The notes beneath the pieces were generated by a model. That model did not search any database and was not told where the DNA came from. It saw nothing but the letters and a program-made list of their open reading frames with translations. The position numbers and the translations under genes were made by a program. 64,000 nucleotides of DNA, from the NCBI GenBank assembly GCA_009741485.1, contig CM019216.1, positions 27,607,741 to 27,671,740 on the forward strand, written 5' to 3'. Origin of the DNA: Malurus cyaneus samueli. Lineage: Eukaryota; Chordata; Aves; Passeriformes; Maluridae. Shown here one piece after another: positions 39,056 through 51,539 of this stretch. Every line of letters begins with the position of its first letter. Position 1 is the first letter of the stretch.

Positions 39056-42000
39056 AATATGTTAACAATTTATAATATTGCTGCAATGTTCAGATTATGC
39101 TTAAGTAAGCAATGTATCTACCCAAAATGAAAACATTTACAACCACTTAGCTTTCTGGCTTTCCACATTTTAGTTTCAGAAGTATTATATAGAAACTGCC
39201 TCCCTATTAATGCTGTTTCACCTCTGCAAAGGTTTTAGCAGGAAATAAAATTTTACTGATGCACTGAATAGTTTGGCAATAATTTTGGCCAGACAGACCT
39301 TGTTTGCACCTTTGCCCCAGATTTTTTTTGAACTATTAACCCAGTTCTCTCTCCTGCTTTTCTAGTAATTTGGTGTAAAAAATGCTCATATGCGTATTCT
39401 CTCTCTGTTGCTAGTCTTGGTACAGCTGTCACAAATGATTGTATATATAAAAATACATGGCTGCTTAGTAAAAAAGTTCTTGTAAAAAGTTTGTTCCATA
39501 AAAAAATGAGCTCCAGAGACATAATGCAAAGTTTAAGACCAGATCTGTTTTTTTGCTGTTTCCTCCCTTGTTGTCCCTTTGATACCCTTCCACTGGTCAG
39601 TCTCACAATTGGTGCAGATAATATACCAAGGATTGATAATGTATAACAGATGGCAGCACTGAATTGGAAATTGTCAGGAATTAATAAAGCATATACAGAA
39701 AAGTAACTGTGAACTTCACTGGAACCTTTCACTATATTATTAAATACACTGTGGTAACTAGCTTTTGTTTCTGCTATCAAACTGAAATAAGGCTTCCTGA
39801 TCTCAAGTGAGAAGCATCATCTGCTGTTACAGTGTGGCAGACAGCAGTCAGAGATTATCTGTAATGTCATAAATTGTAAGAAGAGAAGTTTTGGAACCAC
39901 ACCGAGCAGCAAGGGTGAAGAAGAGCGTCTGTTGACTTTTCACGTTCCCTTCTCTGAGCAAGGAAGCTCTGACTTGCATCTGCTCTTATTGCAGTGGTTT
40001 CCGCTACATCGAACATTTTATTCCTAGCTATGGATGGGTTTTCCAGAAAAGTGATGGAAGTACTGTTTATCAAAAGCTGATTAGTTCAAAGTAATCCTGT
40101 GATGGTTGAAGCTATAAATTTCTCAAAATATTCAGACAAGGCCATGTAACAGTCTGATTTTTACCTGTTCCCTGGAAAGGTGACAGCTGTGTTTCTTTCT
40201 GTCATATACACACCACCTCTTCTAATCAGGTTTTAATGGTAGGTGGCACAAGTTGAATGAATAGTGATAGAATAAATTAAAACCCAGAACTTGGCTGGAG
40301 TATATTTCTTATACTATAGAAATATTTTAAAATGAGAAGGGAAAGGAAGTGCATCCTGGTCCATCAGTATTCTCATTGAAGTTGAGAATATCCATAATCT
40401 CTGTATAAGAACTGTGAATTATTATGTTGAAAAACACGTTTGTATATGCCTGCATGCAAATATATTCAAATGGTACAAGTAATAAACTGGAGTGAAAACA
40501 CTGTTAGGTTTTTTCTATATTATGAAACTTATTTTTTTCAGGAGGGAAGGGGGAATGTTTTTGTAGTCTCTTTTTAATGGATATAAATATTCCAGATATT
40601 ACACTGAGAAATCACTAAAACAGGATCATCTGTTAATACTATTCATACAGGCTTAAAACTGTCCTGTAAACAGTAATTCAAAATGTCTGGTTTCTCCACC
40701 AGTGGAGACAGGGAAATATTTATTCAGTAAGAGATGAAAGGCATGTACATTACCAAATAACACTGTTACAGAACCAATCTAGCAAAAGTCTGAGTTTCAT
40801 AGTATTCATTTATAAGCAGCATATTAAATATTGAAAAATACTATGTTTTTGTAAATGTGTTCTGTCATGAATGTTCTAAATATGTGAAATGCTTGTTTTA
40901 GTAAATGATTGCATTTAAATTTTCAGTCTTCCATGTTAAACTGCATTACATTCAAGGAAACTAAACTACTTTGGAATATGACAAGTGAGATTCTTTTTTA
41001 ATACATGTGCCTGACTGAGAAAATGAGAACATTGAATTATTAATTCCTAGCAGTCCTTTTGTTTGAAAATTATGCACAGTTCATTCCTAAATTTATCTGA
41101 AACAGTGAACCTTTGGGGAGATGTTTTTGAAACTGCCAGTCTGCAGAATGACCTCAAAAGAAGCTTGTGCTTAAATCACCCGTATATTTTTTTGCACATA
41201 TCTCAAAGCACTAATGTGGATGGAATGGTGGAGCAGATTATATGTGTGGTCTGCTGTGCACTGGCTTCCATTCATCAAAAATTAGGGAAGGAGGAAGTCT
41301 TTGCATTAAGATGGAAGTAGCTTTGTCATAATTATAGATGAGTTTGTAGCTTAGCTTTAAAGAATCATTGCAACAGCCAAGTCAAATTACAACAGAGTAA
41401 TAAAACTGGCTGAGGTGGCTACTTCACATTCCTCAAGCCTCACTCTTTAGTCAGCATAGAAGACTTAGTAGTGTCCTTATTCAAGGCCACTTTGCCTTTG
41501 TCAAATTGCTAGGTCAGTCTTAGTTCTTGCAGACAGTACAGTTGTCCACAAACTTTGAACAATAAAAATACCTGCTGGGGTTCCATTTCTTCCAAATGAC
41601 GCTCATTTTGTCCTTCTCATTTTGTCTTTCTCATTTTCCTGTCTTCAAGGTATTTTGGTTCTTGATATTAAGTCCGTTTGCTGAAATGCGCAGTTTGGGA
41701 GGTAGCAACGTCGATGTTTGATACTAAATCAGAGTATAAAAATTGTGTATCTAAAGTAGTAACAAAGTCAAGCTCCCAAAGAATTGCAAACCGGCACTGT
41801 TCCGCTTGGTTGTTCTATTTTCCAGAAAATAAAAAAGATATGAAAAAACTTACACTAAGTGCTCAGAAAGTATGCTGAGAATGTGTTTTGGTTTGTTGTT
41901 GGTTGATTTTTGTTTGTTGTTTTCCTGAAGGACATTAATGTGCCATCTTCTTCGGGAAAGAAGTCCTTACAAAATCTAAACGATATCAGTCTGAAAAATA

Positions 42001-42123
42001 TCTCAGAAATTGAGTACATTTTTGATGGGGTCAGGGTAGGAGGGACTAGACGGCCTTGATAATTCTCATGGTATTAAGATACTAATAATTTTCACTTTAA
42101 AAATTATTCTGTGGGTTTTTTAG

Positions 42124-42251
42124 ATGGTCCAGCTGAAGCATCTGTTACAAATGGAGGCACTGCTGCTGTCACAGCACTGAACGATGACCTGGATATCTTT
42201 GGCCCAATGATCTCTAATCCTTTACCAGCAGCTGCAGTACCTCCAGCTCAG
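42124..42251 (+). CDS. SMAP1: SMAP1 exon with DLDIF motif
   Basis: This exon has 128 nt, with phase 1 entry and phase 0 exit, between ttttttag and gtaaaa. Its first two bases complete the Asp of the clathrin box (LLGL/D). The translation continues GPAEASVTNGGTAAVTALND, then DLDIFGPMISNPLPAAAVPPAQ. The block N-D-D-L-D-I-F-G-P-M-I-S-N-P-L-P is identical to human SMAP1 as I remember it and is the strongest single proof of identity here. The acidic D-L-D-I-F run resembles motifs that bind endocytic adaptors; that role is inferred, not shown. Confidence 0.95.
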
Positions 42252-42993
42252 GTAAAATTTAAGAAATTAATTTAGTTATATAAATGTGTAAATATGTGCA
42301 TGCATGCGTCTTTTCCTTCAGGGAGTTGTTCCTTCACACCAAAGGAATGCACATTTCTCAGCACATCTTAAGCTTCCCATGGCTGGAGATGCTTAAACTG
42401 TAACACTGATATTTTGCTCACCTCTTCAAGCTTCTGCACTTGGATAGAGAAGTAGATGGTGTGGTGTTCCCTTCTGGTTATTCAGCTAAATTGGATTCTG
42501 TCTTACCCTGGTGATGGTAGTAATGTTTTCTTTTCATTTATATTCTTTTGTCTTGTTCTTTTTTTAATAGGTGTTCCTGAATATGTGTTTACATTCTCAG
42601 GCTATTGGGCTTCAGGTCATCTTTTTTAAGACCTTGCATTACTTTGTGATGCTGATATTTAGGAAAGGCTGCAGCAGATGCTTCTCTCTTAGACCTGCTA
42701 AAAATTGGGGTCTGAGGCTTCTTGCTCATAATCAAAAATGGATATCAAGAAAAATTAATATTGCTACCTGGACTGATCTGTCTTTTTTCTCATCTTGGAA
42801 CCTGTATGTTTTGCTTTCCTCGAGAAAAAGTAGCATAACCCCTGCACCTGATCAGCTCCTTCTTCATAGCTGTGATAGTGTGGAAGCAACCCCATCACCA
42901 TGCCTGTTGCAGCCTGGAAAGGCAGCTTTGGAACACACGAAGAAACTGCTGAAAGCTGCAGCTGTTTCCAAGTAGCTGTCAGACTCAAAGAGC

Positions 42994-43016
42994 GTGGTGG
43001 TGGTGGTGGTGGTGGT
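42994..43016. repeat. (GTG)n trinucleotide microsatellite
   Basis: About seven and a half perfect GTG units lie between 'agc' and 'agac', inside an intron. Confidence 0.95.
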
Positions 43017-43251
43017 AGACATGTACAGGCTTCCTTAACCCAGACTGGCTTCTGAGAGGGAGGTTTTGGAGGAGTAGTGGGCCAACTTCCCCATCTGGGG
43101 AATCTAGTTAAGATGATTTAGAATCTTATTTTTGTGTAGGGCTTTCTGTCCCATTCTGCTGAACCAGAAAGAATTGTGTGTATTCTTGAGTTTATTATTT
43201 GGGACGTGATCTGTACTTGTTTCTCTTTATCCGTTAGTTTCCATAGTGTGT

Positions 43252-43275
43252 ACACTATGTGTACACACATAGTGT
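43252..43275. repeat. 24-bp inverted repeat
   Basis: The arms ACACTATGTGT (43252-43262) and ACACATAGTGT (43265-43275) are perfect reverse complements, separated only by AC. A looser direct repeat 'catagtgtgta' overlaps both sides. Confidence 0.95.
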
Positions 43276-45764
43276 GTATGGAAGGGATAATGATGAAATG
43301 GAGTTCGGAGTGCCTTAAAGCATACACGTTATTCAGCAAATTTTGTTATTCTTCACTCTCCCTTCCCCTGCTTTCTGCTGAGGGCTGACCTTGCTAGATA
43401 GGGCTTCAGAGACTGAAGACACATTCCTTCTTAGACATAATGCTACAGATATGTCGCACCATGCCTTAAGCTACCCATAAACAGTGAGAAAAATAAGATG
43501 TATATATGCATTTAGATTTGGATTTGTTAGCTAAAATTGCAAAGGAAAATGTTGGTGTAGATTTTCTTGTCTCTTGTGGAAGTCTCTGGACAAAGTACCA
43601 GGAACAGCAGTGTTTGAGTGCTTGTTGTCTGCTATTCTAATAACTTATGTCAAAATTGATTCCTGGAGAGATAGATGTGAAAAGCAGTAAGCCATTTCTA
43701 CTTTCCCTTTTTAATTTATTTAATTTGGGTGTAGATTGAGTAAATTCAAATCTAGAATTGTGATGTTTCCACTTGACTCCAAAATAAACAGGCCAGTGGT
43801 AGGATTGAACATGATGGGTGGCACTGAATTCTGGTTTTCCCCGTTTCCAGCCTTTCTGGAGCTGGAAATGATGGCTTCAGTATGTAGTTATTGTGTGCCC
43901 AGGAGAAAAGAGCAGCCTGAGAAAGAAAAGCCTTCTTTTGTTTCTATTCCATGAACATGTTATGTGACCTTCTGGTTAAAGAATAATTTAGCTGTAGAAT
44001 GCAGGAAACCCAAAAGAAGTTTAAATATTTAAGAGTGAAAAAAAGCAAGTGAAGGGTGATACCCTAGATGATAGATGACTACTGGTGGGTTAAATAATGG
44101 AGTGGCTGCTAAAGCACACTGAATTATATGCATATAGAGCATTTAAAATGCATTTCTGTGATAAAGATTTGATCACTGGACTTTCTGTGACGGGAATATT
44201 TTGACATATTGTTTATCTTTGTGCTAGTTTCCAGACTAAGTTATGGTACTTACTTAATTGATTAAAAATTGGTAGAAAGGACAATACTATTATCAATATC
44301 TGGTAAGTATCACCTTACTTGTGTAGTAGAAAGCATGAGTATATTCACTTGCTGTAAATAAACCAGTCCAGATTTTTAGTGACATTTTTCTTTCTTCTGA
44401 GTGCCATAATCAGGAGGAGCAGACAACTCTCAGCAGCATTTTTTTTTATCAAGCATGCAAACCTTATGGCGTCTTGCAAGATTTAAGTCTTGGTTATCTT
44501 CCACTTCTAATCAGTAATCTGAAAGAAAATGTAATCAGATAATCTCCCCAGATAAAAGACAGCAACACGGGTAGGTAGCAGAGGACAGGTTTCTGATGCT
44601 GATTACATGGGTTGCTTGGTAAAGTGGGGCAAAGAGAATATTATTCTGTTTTGCTTCAGGATTAGCAAGACATTGCACATGTTTCATTACAGGACAGTGG
44701 GGACTGTCTAGTCTGGGAACTGAGGCTCGGTAGGAGTTGAGTGTGCCTCTCCTCTAGCTGTGCAATGAGTATTTTGTAAGATCTTTCACCTTGCACATGG
44801 ATAAAAGTTGTATGGGATTCAGAGAAGAGTCAGGACAATACAGGAGACCGGAAAGGGTGCCTTGTTATGAGAGGGTTTAAGGACTTGATCTTTAAATGTC
44901 TTAAAGTAAAAAAGAGGTGTGATTATAATGTGAAATTACTTTGTGCGAGGCTGTAGTTGGTAAAGTGGACATGAACTCAGATCAGCAGTTGAGTAATGCT
45001 AACATTCCATTCTTGTGCTTGAAACTGGAAAATTTAAAGTAGAAACTCATAGACAATACTTAACTTGAACTTTGCTGAATATCTATTAACAGAATTTTAT
45101 AAATTTTAGAAAATGAAGTAGAAGAAGATATCAAATGTGGAATGGCAGGGCTTGCTTTCTCACTGAAATATTTACCATTATGTTCTGCATTGAAAGTTTG
45201 TCTGAGGTGCCACAGTGGGATTTGAGAGCACTGAAAAAGAAGGGAATATAATGATGCTTCTCAAACTGATCTGTATGAACCTCGAGTTTTCACAGGATTG
45301 CTTTTCTTCTCCAGTTTAACCTGAAAGGCAGCATTTAATGCTAAATGCACTCTGGTTTATGGCACTGTGGAGCACAAAATTGTCTGTTTGAATGTTTTAT
45401 TATGACTGAAACAGCATGATGTCTGCAAACCTTAGGATTTATGTCCATTGTCATAGCCAAGACATGATTTTCAAGTGAAAACAAAAGCATTTGTTTCTCC
45501 TTTTCGAAATGTGACTTGAGCATTGAGGATCATGTGCATTTTTACTCTGCTTTCAAATCATGTGCATTGAGGAAGATGGGCATTTTGAGTCTGCCTTCAG
45601 ATATGTGTCTTTATCACAGTTTTCAAAAGCATTTAAAATGTTTCTTCCCACTGTTCTGTGTAGCTGGATGCTACACAAACTGTTGAATTTGTAAAGGATT
45701 GGGAAAGAACAATATGTGATGGAGTAACTTTTTGATTATAGAATTTTGCCTATTACAAAACTCA

Positions 45765-45775
45765 GGGGGGGGGGG
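45765..45775. repeat. G11 homopolymer
   Basis: Eleven G residues in a row on the sense strand of the SMAP1 intron. A second run of nine lies at 46229-46237. Confidence 0.95.
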
Positions 45776-46694
45776 TTAATAAGAGTTACCTTAAGCAGTT
45801 CCTACAGTAGAACTAGATAAAAGGCATGTGCTTTAAATTATGCATTATTCATGGGCATAGAAAGAACATTTCATATATGTAATGATGTTTTTTCATGTGA
45901 AGTGCACATAGGTAAATTATAGGTATTAGAATAGGGTTTGTTGCCAAATATTGTATAAGAACTGAACAACAGTCTGTCATTTTTACCTATACTTAAAAAG
46001 ATTTCCTAAATTGTTTTAGCCAGATTTTAATTTCAAATTTTGTATGGTATGTCTTCCAGCAAAAGTATGATCTTCATTCTTCAATGAAATTTGTAGGGAG
46101 GAAGAGAAGGGGAGAACTGTGAGATATTAAATTTGGAAATATTAATTCAGTTAAATATTTAATATAAGTCTTTTTCCAAGCAGGATACTAAAATCTAGTC
46201 AATTTAAACTTTTTTTTTATTTTATTATGGGGGGGGGAGGGCACTGGATTTGACTTGCACTGTATTGGGAGCTAAGAATCAGTTCAGTTGTTACAAAAGT
46301 GAATTTTCATACAGATGGTGTATCTTCTTCATTATTCATACCTGACAAACTTTCATGCAAGCTGGTGGCATATTTTAGATAAATACACGTTTATAAATAC
46401 CCATTTTTCCCTGAGGTCAGGTGTGTGTACCTAGCATGGTTGCCATAGGTCGGTAGACAAGTTTCAATTTATTAATGAATTTTGGTGATGTTGAAGTCCT
46501 CAGATGTTATGTAAAAAAGGGTTGTTTCAGAAGTTTGCTTTATCATGAGTGTTATTTAAGCAGGGTCTTGCTGGAGAGCTATTTAGTCCTATTTCAGTAT
46601 GATCCATTTAAATGTTTGTAGCTTTTACTTACGTGTATTTTACCCCTGTCTATATTTTCAAGTATCTGAAAGCAAAAGTTCCATTCCTTCAAAT

Positions 46695-47445
46695 GGACTT
46701 AGAGCAATCCCAAACATGAGTACAGGCTAGGCAACTGGTGGGCTGAGAGCAGCCCTGCAGAGAAGAACTTGGGGATGCCGCTGAATGAAAATCTGAATGT
46801 GCCCCAGCAGTGTGCACTTTCAGCCTGGAAACCCAACAATATCCTGGGCTGCATCAGAAGTATGACCAGCAACTCAAGGGGGGTGATTCTGCCCCTCTGC
46901 TCCTCCCATGAGATCTCCACCTGTAGTGCTGCAGTTCTGGGGCTCCCAACATAGGAAGGACATGGACCTGTGGGAGCAGGTCCAGTGGAGGGCCATGAAG
47001 ATGATCAGAGGGATGGAGCACTGCCCTGTGAGCACAGGATGACACAGCTGGGGTTATTCAGCCTGGAGAAGAGAGAAAGCTCTGGGGACACCTTATAGTG
47101 AACTTTCAGTACTCGCAGGTGGACTGCAGTAAAGATGGGGAGGGACTCCTTTTCAGGGAATCTTGTGACAGGACAAAGGAAAATGGCTTCCAACTGAAAA
47201 AGTGTAGGTTTCGGTTAAATATTAGGAGTAATTTCTTTACTGTTAGGGTAGTGAAACTCTGGAACGGGTTGCCCAGAGAAGTTGTAGATGCCCCATCCTT
47301 GGCAGTGACCAAGACCAGATGGGACGGGACTCTGAGCAACCTGATCTTGTGAGAGGTGACCCTGCCTGTATCAGGGGCATGGAACTTGATGATTTTTAAG
47401 GTCCTTTCCAACCCCAACCATTTATGAACCCATGATTATACTCTC
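46695..47445 (+). repeat. CR1 LINE copy, sense to SMAP1, C-terminal ORF2 remnant
   Basis: The + strand frames still show the CR1 ORF2 C-terminus in broken pieces. Near 46769 it reads 'MPLNENLNVPQQCALSAWKP' followed by 'NNILGCI'. Near 47190 it reads 'RFRLNIRSNFFTVRVVKLWN', then 'GLPREVVDAPSLAV'. The 3' end has 'aaggtcctttccaacccc' followed by 'tgaacccatgattat', the decayed octamer terminus. At least two frame shifts separate the pieces, so it is inactive. It is the only CR1 here in the same orientation as its host gene. Confidence 0.9.
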
Positions 47446-47964
47446 TTTGGTGTTTTAAACACCTTATGTGGAGCACAGTGGAAGAGCAGGCATCATACTC
47501 CAGAATAGGAGTCAGCTGGATGGAGTGTAGATGAATAGGAACTTGTTTTGAATTCTAGAGAAGGGAAATCTAAAAGCATTAGAAATGGGACAGCAGGGGA
47601 GATAAATGTTTTCAAGCCTAGACAAGGCTGATTGCAAAGAGAACACTGTATTGCTTATTGTGAATACTAGACATGCAGAAAAAATAAAGTTGAATTTTTG
47701 ATCTTATTGTAAGGTTAGTTATGTTCTTGGATATGATGTGAAAAAGGGATATAAATCTTAATCTGACCTTTTCAGATATTGCAGATAATTCCTAAAGGGA
47801 AGAAAACAGATGAGATTTCTTAATGTTTTTCTTTGTGAACTGAATATAGTTGAGTGCTCATTTCCTCATCAGTTATTACCAGGAAATAACAGTTGATTAT
47901 TTTTAATGGAACTGTGTAGATGTCTAAAAACAAAATATGCAAAATCAAAATCAGGAACATTTGA

Positions 47965-48008
47965 AATAAACATCGGGTTTGCACTTACAGCGCAAAAAAA
48001 AAAAAAAA
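47965..48008 (+). other. AATAAA followed by genomic A15 tract
   Basis: AATAAA occurs at 47965-47970, and a run of fifteen A begins at 47994, 24 bases after the hexamer starts. This spacing is that of a polyadenylated mRNA end copied into the genome. I could not recognise a source gene upstream, nor a target-site duplication, so a chance A tract remains possible. Confidence 0.4.
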
Positions 48009-50748
48009 GGGTAAGAATTGTACACAGAATTTATGACTTTAATAATATACTTAGTACCTTACTTGCTTACGTAAGAATATCTGCTAGGCTGTATTTTCCC
48101 TACGCAGGTAGCTCTTCCAGTGAGCAGAGAGAAATTGAAATTGTGTGGGGCCATTATTTACCACCATACATACAGAAAACAGTAGAGGCCTGGGTTTTCT
48201 AGAGCTATCCTTGCTTTCCTACATACCAGCCAGAATCAGAGACATGCAGGTAGCAGCAAAGTGCACATGTGCTTTTTTTTCCCTCCTGCAGTCCTTCTCT
48301 CAACTACTTAAGTAGATATCCCACTGTCCACTTCCCTCTTCATTTCCTCTATTGCCACCTCTCTTTCAATTTGTAGGAAAAATTTTGTGGCACTAATATA
48401 ATGAAACTGCTTAGCAGTATGATCCTTAAGCACCTGATAAGCATTTAGGTTTGCCATAATGACTGTCTGGGAGCACTGTGTGTAGGAAAATGATTATATG
48501 AATGCCAGGTGTGTTTTCACAGAGATCTTGGGTGGCATGACAATGTTAGGTATACAAAAATCATGTCAGTGTTGGTTGTTTTTTAACCTGGATGGCACCT
48601 GCTGTGTTTCTTGCCATGTATTTTGCATTACCTCCCATTTATTCAGCTGATGAATGCTTCAGGGAGCGCTAGTCCAGTGCTTTGGCTCCTTTGAGGATCT
48701 TCCAAAACTAAACAGAATGAAGAGACAACAAATGAACATTTAATCTTATGTTGTAAATATAAAATGATCAGTGGTGCAGGTTTCCAGTTCTCCCTTGTAG
48801 AGAAAAGCAAAACCCTTCATTGCTGCAGTGCAGGCAGCAGAGGGGAAGCCCCCTCTGTTCATCGTGTGTCGTCCTTCCCACAGTCTGCTGAGCACGGCTG
48901 GCACACAGGAAAGCACAACTGCTGTTCAGGATGGGTTTTTACCTGAATGTATTGTTAAATCTGACTGGTATTTTTAAAGACTGCCTATGTCACACTGATA
49001 AAGAATTGTCTCAAATGGAGAGGGCTTCCTGCTACGAACTGAAATAAAAATTGATTTGCTTTGCAATCAGATATTCTTGTGAGTAGTAAGTAAGAGGCAG
49101 AAGCTTTTTTAATATGTACAGAAAGAAATTGATAATTTAAATGTACATTGCCTAGAGAGAAGGTTTCACAGGTCTTTTTTTTTGTTTGCTTTCCCTCTGT
49201 AGTGCTGTCAGCCCACTGTTGATTGCCCACTAAGTCCTACTGACTTTGGCCCAAATCGGCTGTGGTATAAATGCAGGTTTTTCAGTTGCCAGAAAGTTCC
49301 CATTTTTTGGTTTTTCTCTTCCCTTTCTACAGCAGTTTTGGAGGTTTTTCACCATCAACTATGTGAATCTGCACGCCTTTCGCTTGCTGTTTTCTGCCAA
49401 ATTCAACTGATGACAGAATTGTTGCGTGGTTTTTTCTTCCCTAATCTATGGCACTGCCTTATTCTAGAGATTTTAACACTTCAGTGTCACACACATCATG
49501 TGTTTTTTTGAAGCTTCATATTGAATGTTTCTATTGTGGTGTTTTTAAATCCAATGTGACCACAGTAGACTATTCAGGGCTTAGTTCAGCAGCATGGCGG
49601 CAAGAGCAGCAGATTGGAGATTGTTGCTCTAATGAAGATTATAGACATGTTTTTTATAGTGTATGTATTTTGTGGTGTCCTCGTCTGTCTGATAAACTTG
49701 GGTATGGGATCTCAGTAAACCTGATTACATGTTGAGCTCATTCACAGTGGTATTCCAAGATTTTCCTCTGGTGTGGTAGAGTTGAAACTCACACTAGCTG
49801 TGGGATGCAGTAGGTGTATGTTAAGCATGGGGATCGTTTAGCTGGACTAAAATAAGGCCATAGTTTATGTATGCTTGGCAGTCCTGGCTCTTTCTCAAAA
49901 TGTGAATACAGTTGATTTGTATTAAAAGTTCCCCCTGGTAACAGGATGAGTTGTGCATTTCAAGGAATATAACAGGAACCCATGTACTGCCTGATTCCCC
50001 AAGAAAGCCCCCGTATGGAGCTGTATGGGTATGAGCAGCAAAATAACAGCACTGGGAGACACCTGGATGTAATTTGTTTACACAACATTCTATTGCATGA
50101 GCAGTACAAAGCCTGCCAGCCAGCCTGTATTTTAGTTTTTCGGTTGTAGACTACAGTAAGTTTTAGATAATTATGCTTTCTCAATAAGTGAAATGTGCAT
50201 AAAGAACTCTAAGCCAATTATAAACAATGTATTTTAGAAATTTTATTACTTGAAGTAGATAACCAAAATTTTATTTTTGCCTCTTCTGCAAAGATACATT
50301 TCAAAGCACTTAATCTTTTGTTTTAGCTCTTCTCTAATCTATTCTGCCAATGAGAGGATTAATGAGATGTGAATTTTAATCTCCTTATTGATTTCCTAAT
50401 TATTTTTCATAATATAACTCCAGCTCTTGATTTATGCTTCTTACTGATGAAAAATGTAGAAGCAATAGGAGTGAATAATCTGTATGTGTATGCCCTGAAG
50501 CTGGTTGAGGATTTAGTTTTCTTTGTTTTGTAACCTCCATCTGGTCCAAAGGTCTTTCCATTTTGCATGTACTCCTTTTTTCTGTCTTTAGTCATACCAC
50601 GTATTGTTAAACCCTCATTCACTTAAATTTAGTTTCTGTAAATGAATGAGATTTTATTTGGTTGAAGAGCAAGACTGTACAGTAAATATTTAAGATAACA
50701 TCTTTTGCTGGTTTCTTTCAGTAGTCTGTCTTGACTTTTATTTCCCAG

Positions 50749-50917
50749 AGCACTTCCACTAAACCAGCAGCTGCCACCTTGTCTGCAGCAGCCGGAGATC
50801 TTGATCTATTTACTGAGCAAACAACAAAATCCGAAGAGTCAGCGAAGAAACAACTCTCCAAAGACTCCATTTTATCACTGTATGGCACAGGAACCATGCA
50901 GCAGCAAAATGCTCCAG
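50749..50917 (+). CDS. SMAP1: SMAP1 exon with DLDLF motif
   Basis: This exon has 169 nt, with phase 0 entry and phase 1 exit, between tttcccag and gtaaat. The translation begins STSTKPAAATLSAAAG and continues DLDLFTEQTTKSEE, then AKKQLSKDSILSLYGTGT, and ends MQQQNAP plus a split Gly. The blocks D-L-D-L-F-T-E-Q-T-T-K-S-E-E and K-K-Q-L-S-K-D-S-I-L-S-L-Y-G-T-G-T are, as far as I recall, unchanged from human SMAP1. They lie in the region between the clathrin box and the Met/Gly-rich tail. The second D-L-D-[I/L]-F motif of the protein is here. Confidence 0.95.
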
Positions 50918-51539
50918 GTAAATAATTTTGTGACAGCTTCTGTGCAGTCTCATTTTAATCTTTGCCTAAAACAGTTAACTCCTACAAGTATAAAGCTAAG
51001 GGTGGATACCTGCTAACTATATTCAAATTAGGTTTTTATTTTGCAAATAAAACTTTTATGAAACTGAGAAAAATTACTAAAATGTAATTGAGAAGTTAAA
51101 GAAAAGCACAGTGATTTTAATTTATTTATAGCTGTTTAAATTATCAAGTGTACAATTTACCCAAAGATTTGTGAACTCTGCTTCTGTCATGTAATTTATC
51201 ATGAGGGTCTGGGTCTCCACTGTGCAGCCAGCAGGCTGCCAGGATCCCTACAGAACTGTCAGAGCTTTGGTTTAGCTATGTCTGTGTGAAAACAAAGACC
51301 TCCAATACAGCAATTAAAATATTCTGGTTCAGCACAGGGATGCCAAACTCTTCTTGGCAGGGTCAGTCCCTTTCCCTTGAGAGTTTTAAAGCTGTTGTTT
51401 TGCTTTTACCAGAAGTTAAATTGGCAGCACTGACATACGATTGGACAAAGTTTCCCTTAAAATTATTTTGGTGCACTTCCAATTTATGGGATGGGGAAGG
51501 AAAATCACTTCTGCTGACATCTTCTCTTCTTTGTTCCAG
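50918..51539 (+). other. SMAP1: Short SMAP1 intron
   Basis: A 622-nt phase-1 intron from gtaaat to ttgttccag. No repeat or other feature is visible. Confidence 0.9.

Larger units (their letters stand above)
34183..42123 (+). other. SMAP1: SMAP1 intron with two CR1 copies and a 77-bp duplication
   Basis: This phase-1 intron runs from gtaagc to ttttttag. Besides two antisense CR1 copies (about 35830-36412 and 38265-39055) and the tandem duplication at 36809-36962, it has AT-rich sequence with no exon I can support. The open frame at 39253-39780 (- strand, 175 codons) shows no recognisable family and is treated as chance. Confidence 0.75.
42252..50748 (+). other. SMAP1: SMAP1 intron with a sense CR1 and simple repeats
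   Basis: This intron runs from gtaaaa to tttcccag. It contains a (GTG)n run, a 24-bp palindrome (43252-43275), two G homopolymers (45765-45775 and 46229-46237), the only CR1 in sense orientation to SMAP1 (about 46695-47445), and an AATAAA plus A15 arrangement (47965-48008). Near 45525-45605 there is a diverged repeat of 'atcatgtgcatt'. An open frame of 134 codons at 42571-42975 has no recognisable family. I see no additional SMAP1 exon. Confidence 0.75.

Noticed and set aside
39253..39780. A 175-codon - strand open frame next to a CR1.
   Set aside because: It lies just beyond the CR1 end and reads into AT-rich unique sequence. No protein family is recognisable, and no promoter or splice signals are seen.
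42571..42975. A 134-codon open frame in a SMAP1 intron, considered as an extra exon or small gene.
   Set aside because: There is no recognisable domain, no splice context and no similarity to SMAP1. A frame of this length can occur by chance in 64 kb.
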